Under the pieces are notes generated by a model. It was not told the origin of the DNA, ran no database searches, and worked only from the letters and a program-made list of their open reading frames with translations. 28,321 nt of DNA, taken from positions 1-28,321 of the forward strand of contig CAJUFP010000064.1 in NCBI GenBank assembly GCA_910585645.1, given 5' to 3'. Source of the DNA: an uncultured Hungatella sp. Its GTDB lineage: Bacteria; Bacillota; Clostridia; Lachnospirales; Lachnospiraceae. Position numbers and translations under genes: made by a program. Below, in pieces: positions 23,543-28,321 of the stretch; the stretch's first letter is position 1, and every line of letters starts with the position of its first letter.

Positions 23543-24274
23543 TCAGGTAAACGCTTTCAGGTACTCCTCCACAGACCTGCTCATCTCCCTGGAAAAATCG
23601 CTGTTATATTTTCTGTTGCAAAATGCCTGGATCCAGCTCTCAAAGTCGCCGTCCTCATACTCCTTCCGAAGCATCTCTCTAAGCTCTCCCTCATCCATGG
23701 AGCGGTATCCATTCTCATGGACAATATAGTTTTGCTGACACCGTTGGGGTTTCCTCCTCTGCATCTGCTGCTTGGTGGGATATCCGAACACCACCATAGC
23801 AGCCGGAAATACATAGGGCGGAAGATGGAGAAGCTCTCTGTGGGTCTCGCACCGCTCCATGATATCCCCGATATAGCAGGAGCCGATCCCCAGGCTCCAG
23901 GCAGCCGTCACCGCGTTCTGGGCAGCGATGACCGCGTCGCTCACCGCCAGCATCAGATCCCCCGCCTGGGGCCTGCGGGGCTTGCACCCACCGGCTTTAA
24001 AGGCATCAAACCACTTCTGACAGTCCGCGCAGAAGATCAGAACCATGGGGGCCTTGGCGATAAAAGGCTGGTTGTCGCAGGTCTGGGCCAGAATACTTTT
24101 AAGCTTCTGGTCCGTGATGTCAAGGATGGTGTACAGCTGCTGATTTCCTGCCGTAGGGGCCTCCATGGCGGCCTGGATGATAACCTCCTTTACCTTCTTT
24201 GAAATCGCTTTATCCTCATATGCCCTGACAGATCTTCGCTCTGCCAATTCTTTTATGGTGGTGTTCCTATCCAT
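23543..24274 (-). CDS. Nitroreductase-family flavoprotein
   Basis: A 243-residue protein of the FMN-dependent nitroreductase family, which reduces nitro compounds, quinones or related electron acceptors with NAD(P)H. The N-terminal IKELAERRSVRAYEDKAIS is the RRSxRxY FMN-phosphate segment. EAPTAGNQQLYTI is the second FMN contact. AAQNAVTAAWSLGIGSCYIGDI is the usual core helix and Gly-rich turn. VFGYPTKQQMQRRKP is the C-terminal motif. The true substrate is not known. GGGAGGG lies close to the ATG. The gene starts 18 bp after the CAP-domain gene and is probably transcribed with it. No clear terminator separates it from the thrS promoter. Confidence 0.88.
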   Translation of the reverse strand: MDRNTTIKELAERRSVRAYEDKAISKKVKEVIIQAAMEAPTAGNQQLYTILDITDQKLKSILAQTCDNQPFIAKAPMVLIFCADCQKWFDAFKAGGCKPRRPQAGDLMLAVSDAVIAAQNAVTAAWSLGIGSCYIGDIMERCETHRELLHLPPYVFPAAMVVFGYPTKQQMQRRKPQRCQQNYIVHENGYRSMDEGELREMLRKEYEDGDFESWIQAFCNRKYNSDFSREMSRSVEEYLKAFT

Positions 24275-24292
24275 TGATCCCTCCCTGTCTTT

Positions 24293-25411
24293 TTAATCCG
24301 TAAACATCTGCACCCAGTGATACTGGCCGTCATAATAAAATCCTACGCCTATCGTACCGAAACGATCATTCAAAATGTTAGCCTTATGGCCAGAAGAGTT
24401 CATCCACCCGTTCATCACCGCCTCCGGCGTCCTGTATCCCTGGGCAATGTTTTCCCCGGCCCCCATATAGCTGACCCCGTACTCGTCAAAAATAGAAAAG
24501 CAGCTGGTTCCGTCAGGCCTGGTGTGGCTGTATTTCGAAGGCAGCTCCTTGGCCCTGGCATCCGCGCAGGCCCCCACGCTATCGCTCCACTCCAAAGCGC
24601 TCTTGCCCGCTGCCTGCCGCTCCTTGTTCACCAGCTCAAACACCTGGCTGGCATACCCGGACATATCCACGCTGCCGGACTGGTTGTTGTTATTATAAGT
24701 ATCATTATTTGTTTTGCTGTCCTGGTTCCCAGCAGGAATGGACGTAGACGTGGACTTGTTCTGGTTCTGGTATCTCCATGTCTCCTCATCCATCTCGTCA
24801 TAAATAACCCCGCTGCTGTCAACCTCATAGTGCATGCCGTTTAAATTAAAAGATTTTTTCTTCAGGTCGCCGCTGGCATTGAAGTAATAGCTGTTTCCGT
24901 CAATATCCTGAAACCCTGTGACCATAGCCCCATTGCTGTTAAAATAATACCGCTTCCCGCTGATACTCCTCCACTCGTTTGCAACAGCTTTGCCGTTCAC
25001 ATAGTATCTCCAAACCCCGTTTTCCTCCTGGTTCCATCCGTTGGAAGGGGCCTGATCCGCGCTGCCCTCCTGCTTGCCCGTCGGCGTCTGTCCCTGGCTT
25101 TGGCTCTGGGTCTGTCTCTGTGTCTGGACCACCCCGCCGGATACCCATGCCCCGTTGGCATCCACCGCGTAATTGTCAGGAGTCCTTGTATTTGACAGCA
25201 TATAGCCGTCCCCATTAAAATAGTAGCACTCCGCGATCCCGTCCTGGTTGCCGTCCAGCCACGCCCAGGTATTGGCCGGCCAGGTGCCGTTCTCATTCTG
25301 CCACCACCAGCCGTTTTTGTCCTGCTGCCATCCCTGCCCATACACCGTTGCCGCCATGGACAATGTGGCAATGGCAGCTGCCACTGTAATCTTAAACCAG
25401 CTTTTTCTCAT
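24293..25411 (-). CDS. Secreted CAP/SCP-domain protein with cell-wall-binding repeats
   Basis: A 372-residue exported protein. A signal peptide (about 1-25, cleavage near VYG-QG) is followed by W/G/Y-rich cell-wall-binding repeats (GWQQDKNGWWWQNENG, YYFNGDGYMLSNTRTPD, RYYFNSNGAMVTGFQDIDG and more). A Gln/Ser linker and an Asn-rich linker flank them. The last 120 residues are a CAP/SCP domain: LVNKERQAAGKSALEWS, YSHTRPDG, GENIAQGY and SSGHKANIL. His in SHTRPDG and His in GHKAN are the usual metal-binding pair. CAP proteins of this kind sit on the wall of Gram-positive cells; their activity is not known. The repeats resemble those of the neighbouring carboxypeptidase. A promoter precedes it, and the nitroreductase follows within 18 bp. 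Confidence 0.9.
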   Translation of the reverse strand: MRKSWFKITVAAAIATLSMAATVYGQGWQQDKNGWWWQNENGTWPANTWAWLDGNQDGIAECYYFNGDGYMLSNTRTPDNYAVDANGAWVSGGVVQTQRQTQSQSQGQTPTGKQEGSADQAPSNGWNQEENGVWRYYVNGKAVANEWRSISGKRYYFNSNGAMVTGFQDIDGNSYYFNASGDLKKKSFNLNGMHYEVDSSGVIYDEMDEETWRYQNQNKSTSTSIPAGNQDSKTNNDTYNNNNQSGSVDMSGYASQVFELVNKERQAAGKSALEWSDSVGACADARAKELPSKYSHTRPDGTSCFSIFDEYGVSYMGAGENIAQGYRTPEAVMNGWMNSSGHKANILNDRFGTIGVGFYYDGQYHWVQMFTD

Positions 25412-25456
25412 CTTAACGTCCCTCCTCGTCTTTCATTAAAGATTAAGCATGGGTTC

Positions 25457-25486
25457 ATTATACTACCATTATATGGGAGATGTAAA
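25457..25486 (-). promoter_or_regulatory. Promoter of the CAP-domain gene
   Basis: TTTACA (25486-25481), 18 bases and TATAAT (25462-25457) lie about 45 bases before the ATG on the minus strand. Confidence 0.6.
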
Positions 25487-25504
25487 TGAGAAAAATACGG
25501 ACCC

Positions 25505-25538
25505 AAAAATGGACTGCCGCCATCCCGCAACAGTCCAT
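25505..25538 (-). terminator. Terminator of the carboxypeptidase gene
   Basis: ATGGACTG (25538-25531) and CAGTCCAT (25516-25509) form a perfect 8-bp stem, extended by wobble pairs, followed by TTTTT on the minus strand, 9 bases past the stop. Confidence 0.8.
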
Positions 25539-25546
25539 CTTGCTTC

Positions 25547-26944
25547 TCACGTTCCAGTCCAGGCTCCGTCAGCCCCCAGCTGATAACCATCCGGCGTCCT
25601 GGTATTGGTGAGCATCGCTCCATCGCTTCCCAGATAAAACCACTTTCCCTTGTCCTCCACCCAGTAGTTGGCCGCCATAGCCCCGTTAGAGCGAAAGTAA
25701 TACCAGGCCCCGTTGGTAAAATGCCGCCATCCTGTAGCCATATATCCGTCGCTGTCGATCCAATACTCTGCCTGTCCTAGGTTCAGCCATTCCCCTGCCG
25801 CCCGGGTTTTGTTCTCCTTTATGTAGTACCAGCCCCTGCCGTCCTGCCCCCAACCCGAAGTTACACTCCCCGGAGACTGGGATGCAGAGGAATTCCCGTT
25901 CCCCGAAGCCCCGGGGCCCATCTGGGAAGTCGTTCCGGATCCGCTGGCAGCCCCGGGACCTGCCTGGGCAGCCGTTCCGGATCCGCTGGCAGCCCCAGGG
26001 CCTGCCGCCACCGCGTTGCCAGACCCGGCTGTCACGGCTCCTCTCTGGCTCATCACCTCAAACCCGTAGTCCAGCAGCGCCTTGGTGTCCTCATAATGGG
26101 TGGACTTGCTCTTCATCACCACGGCGATAAGCCGCGTTCCGTTTCTCTCCGCGCCTGTAACCAGGGTATTTCCCGCCAGGGAGGTATACCCGGTCTTGCC
26201 GCCGATGATGCCCTGGTAATACCTGGAATCGTTGGGGTATACCATCTTGTGGCCCATGGTTATGGTCCTGGCCCCCGACTTCTTGGTGGCAGGCAGCTGA
26301 TAGCTGACCGTAGTGGCCACCTTGCACAGAGTCTGATTCTGAAAAGCCGCCCTGCCGATCAGAGCCATGTCATAGGGCGTGGTATAATGATCATTGTTAT
26401 TCAGGCCGTTGGGGTTGACGAAATTTGTCCCCGTACACCCCAAAGCCGCGGCTTTCTGGTTCATCAGCTGGGCGAAACCAGCCACCGAGCCTGCCACGTG
26501 CTCTGCCAGCCCGTTGGCCACCTCGTTGGCCGACTTTAGGAGAAGGGCGTAGAGACACTGCTCCACAGTCAGCTTGTCCCCCTCCGTCAGGTTCAGGGAA
26601 ACTGCCCCTGACTCTAAATTGGTAGTGGCTGCCTTGGAAAATGTCACCGTATCCCCCAGATTCGCCCGCTCCAAAACCAGCATGGCTGTCATCAGCTTGG
26701 TGGTGCTGGCCGGGTAAAAACGGGTTCTCTCATTTTTCCCGTACAGCACATCGCCTGTGGAAGCGTCTATGACCACCGCTCCCTCGGCCTTAATCTCCGG
26801 CTTTGCCACGGAGGCCGTGTTAACTGCCGCTGTTGTCTGGTTATTTGCTCCCGGCCCCGCTGTGGCGGCCTGGGCCAGAGTTCCTGTACCCAGGCACAAA
26901 GCCACCGTCAGAGCCAGGGCTACGCCTTTTCTCCATCGTCTCAT
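25547..26944 (-). CDS. D-alanyl-D-alanine carboxypeptidase with cell-wall-binding repeats
   Basis: A 465-residue exported penicillin-binding protein of the PBP5/DacF type, which removes the terminal D-Ala from peptidoglycan stems. A signal peptide fills about the first 26 residues (cleavage after LAQA). The catalytic motifs are S80-T-T-K83, S138-A-N140 and K250-T-G252. The catalytic domain ends near 305. A Gly/Ala/Ser linker (315-350) consists of 14-residue repeats beginning GPGAASGSGT. Cell-wall-binding repeats then fill the C terminus (WGQDGRGWYYIKE, GWRHFTNGAWYYF, GKWFYLGSDGAML). The usual PBP5 C-terminal membrane helix is absent, so attachment is by the repeats. GGGAG lies about 10 bases before the ATG. 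No promoter is visible in the 93 bp to trpS, so read-through from trpS is possible. Confidence 0.93.
   Translation of the reverse strand: MRRWRKGVALALTVALCLGTGTLAQAATAGPGANNQTTAAVNTASVAKPEIKAEGAVVIDASTGDVLYGKNERTRFYPASTTKLMTAMLVLERANLGDTVTFSKAATTNLESGAVSLNLTEGDKLTVEQCLYALLLKSANEVANGLAEHVAGSVAGFAQLMNQKAAALGCTGTNFVNPNGLNNNDHYTTPYDMALIGRAAFQNQTLCKVATTVSYQLPATKKSGARTITMGHKMVYPNDSRYYQGIIGGKTGYTSLAGNTLVTGAERNGTRLIAVVMKSKSTHYEDTKALLDYGFEVMSQRGAVTAGSGNAVAAGPGAASGSGTAAQAGPGAASGSGTTSQMGPGASGNGNSSASQSPGSVTSGWGQDGRGWYYIKENKTRAAGEWLNLGQAEYWIDSDGYMATGWRHFTNGAWYYFRSNGAMAANYWVEDKGKWFYLGSDGAMLTNTRTPDGYQLGADGAWTGT
25932..26015 (-). repeat. Tandem 42-bp repeat in the carboxypeptidase linker
   Basis: GTTCCGGATCCGCTGGCAGC recurs at 42-bp spacing (25932 and 25974). 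It codes for two 14-residue units beginning GPGAASGSGT. A third, degenerate unit follows. Such in-frame repeats change length easily by slippage. Confidence 0.75.
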
Positions 26945-27037
26945 ATGTCATGCTCTCCCGCTTGTTTTTGCTTGTTTTGTCACACGGACGGCACATCCCG
27001 CCTGCCAAAACCACATATCTTCTATCTTTGTACGATC

Positions 27038-28135
27038 CTACGCCTTAAACCTCTCCGCCTGGCTCCTGATCAGCTCTTCGTCGTCAAAATAATTGATCTT
27101 CATGGCAGCTTTCACATCCGCCAAGGTTCGGGCAGCCACCTTCTCGGCCTTCTCGCTCCCCTCCCGCAGGATACGGTAAACCTCCGGAATATTCTTCTCA
27201 TACTCCTTCCGCCTTGCCCGGATGGGAGCCAGCTGATCCTGCAGCACCTGATTTAAAAATTTCTTTACCTTCACATCTCCCAGGCCGCCTCTGGTGTAGT
27301 GGGCTTTCAGCCCGTCCAGGTTCTCGTACTCAGGCCAGAACCGTTCAAAATGGTCATCCCTGCAGAAGGCTTCCAGATAGATAAACACCGGATTGCCCTC
27401 CACCTGGCCTGGGTCCTCCACCTTAAGATGGTTGGGGTCTGTAAACATGCTCATAACCTTTTTGCGCACATCCTCCTCCGTGTCGGACAGATAGATGCAG
27501 TTATTTAAGGACTTGCTCATCTTGGCCTTGCCGTCAATGCCGGGAAGCCTCATACAGGCCTTGTTGTCCGGAAGCAGCACATCCGGCTCCACCAAAGCCT
27601 CCCCGTAAATATGGTTAAAGCTCCGGACGATCTCCCTGGTCTGCTCGATCATGGGAAGCTGGTCCTCCCCAACCGGCACGGTAGTTGCCTTAAAAGCCGT
27701 AATATCCGCTGCCTGACTGATAGGGTAGGCAAAAAATCCCACCGGAATGCTGGCCTCAAAATTCCGCATCTTGATCTCGTTCTTCACCGTAGGATTTCTC
27801 TGAAGCCTGGAGACAGTCACCAGGTTCATATAGTAAAAGGTCAGTTCCGTCAGCTCCGGGATCTGAGACTGGATAAACAGCGTGGACTTTGCCGGGTCCA
27901 GACCGCAGGAAAGGTAATCCAAAGCCACCTCAATGATATTCTGCCGCACCTTCTCCGGATTGTCCGCATTGTCCGTCAAGGCCTGGGCATCCGCGATCAT
28001 AATAAAGATATCATCAAACTCGCCGGACTCCTGCAGCTCCACCCGCCTGCGCAAAGACCCCACATAATGCCCCACATGCAGCCTGCCTGTAGGCCTGTCC
28101 CCAGTTAAAATAATCTTTCTCCCTTTCTCTCCCAT
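27038..28135 (-). CDS. trpS: Tryptophanyl-tRNA synthetase
   Basis: A 365-residue class I enzyme that charges tRNA-Trp. The HIGH signature is H20-V-G-H23 in RPTGRLHVGHYVG, and KMSKS is at 205-209 in GKAKMSKSLNN. NEIKMRNFEASIPVGFFAYPISQAADI and VPVGEDQLPMIEQTREIV form the tryptophan-binding and dimer region. It is slightly longer than the commonest bacterial type (about 330), which fits a TrpRS subgroup seen in clostridia and streptococci. No T-box is seen upstream, unlike thrS, so it is not controlled by tRNA in this way, at least not within the visible 186 bp. AGGAGGAAG lies before the ATG. Confidence 0.97.
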   Translation of the reverse strand: MGEKGRKIILTGDRPTGRLHVGHYVGSLRRRVELQESGEFDDIFIMIADAQALTDNADNPEKVRQNIIEVALDYLSCGLDPAKSTLFIQSQIPELTELTFYYMNLVTVSRLQRNPTVKNEIKMRNFEASIPVGFFAYPISQAADITAFKATTVPVGEDQLPMIEQTREIVRSFNHIYGEALVEPDVLLPDNKACMRLPGIDGKAKMSKSLNNCIYLSDTEEDVRKKVMSMFTDPNHLKVEDPGQVEGNPVFIYLEAFCRDDHFERFWPEYENLDGLKAHYTRGGLGDVKVKKFLNQVLQDQLAPIRARRKEYEKNIPEVYRILREGSEKAEKVAARTLADVKAAMKINYFDDEELIRSQAERFKA

Positions 28136-28180
28136 ATCTTCCTCCTGAAAGTCAAATGAAATAATATTTGTAATTCTACC

Positions 28181-28208
28181 ATATTATTGAAAACTTTACC
28201 ACTTTCAA
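28181..28208 (-). promoter_or_regulatory. Possible promoter of trpS
   Basis: TTGAAA (28208-28203), 16 bases and TAATAT (28186-28181) on the minus strand lie about 45 bases before trpS. The -10 is imperfect. The remaining 28209-28321 shows no gene or RNA that I can support. Confidence 0.4.
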
Positions 28209-28321
28209 TTCCCTTACAATTTAAAACTAAAATTTTTATGTGAGCATGGGGCGAAGGTGGTCGCAGTGCCAGACAGAGAAGGAGAGATGTCCCGTCCGGG
28301 TTCAGATATGCCAAACATTCC

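Noticed and set aside
23310..23729. 139-aa plus-strand reading frame
   Set aside because: It runs antisense through the T-box leader and the nitroreductase C terminus.
1..28321. CRISPR array, rRNA or tRNA genes
   Set aside because: No regularly spaced repeats, no rRNA-like sequence and no cloverleaf were found on either strand.

Overview
The window looks like the chromosome of a gut-type Firmicute. Family Lachnospiraceae (Clostridium cluster XIVa, Enterocloster/Hungatella-like) is my best inference. The grounds are a PPi-type phosphofructokinase, a ruvA-ruvB-zapA-U32-ftsW-pbp cluster, a T-box before thrS, WYL and NlpC/SH3 proteins and cell-wall-binding repeat proteins. The species cannot be named from the sequence alone.

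Positions 1 to about 3140 are the right end of an integrated element. This part is clearly more AT-rich than the rest. It holds a P4/D5-type primase-helicase broken by a frameshift in an A7 tract, an excisionase-like DNA-binding protein and a Tn916-type tyrosine integrase. From about 3200 the sequence becomes GC-richer and turns into ordinary housekeeping chromosome. Between 3202 and 3391 lie a minus-strand terminator, the pfk promoter and a possible small transcript.

The gene for PPi-phosphofructokinase (+) converges with a NUDIX hydrolase gene (-) on a shared bidirectional terminator. A long minus-strand cluster then runs from 12769 down to 5403: ruvA, ruvB, zapA, a U32 protein, an ftsW/rodA-type SEDS gene and a class B PBP. 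Junctions are short or overlapping, so it links recombination repair, division and septal or sporulation wall synthesis. A divergent YprB-like exonuclease gene shares the upstream region with ruvA. Next come an NlpC/P60 endopeptidase with four SH3b domains, a cytidylate-kinase-like protein, asnA (+), a 162-bp element with perfect 18-bp terminal inverted repeats, a WYL regulator and an ERI-1/DnaQ-like exonuclease.

The most interesting part is 20017-21060. A sigma-A-type promoter leads into a structured leader that matches the yybP-ykoY (Mn2+) riboswitch in order and architecture and has its own overlapping terminator. It controls a two-gene unit of unknown function: a 142-aa soluble helical protein and a YccF membrane protein. 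Neither is a recognisable manganese exporter.

The right end carries thrS with a T-box leader, a nitroreductase behind a secreted CAP-domain protein with cell-wall-binding repeats, a secreted D-Ala-D-Ala carboxypeptidase with the same kind of repeats, and trpS. No rRNA, tRNA or CRISPR array was seen.
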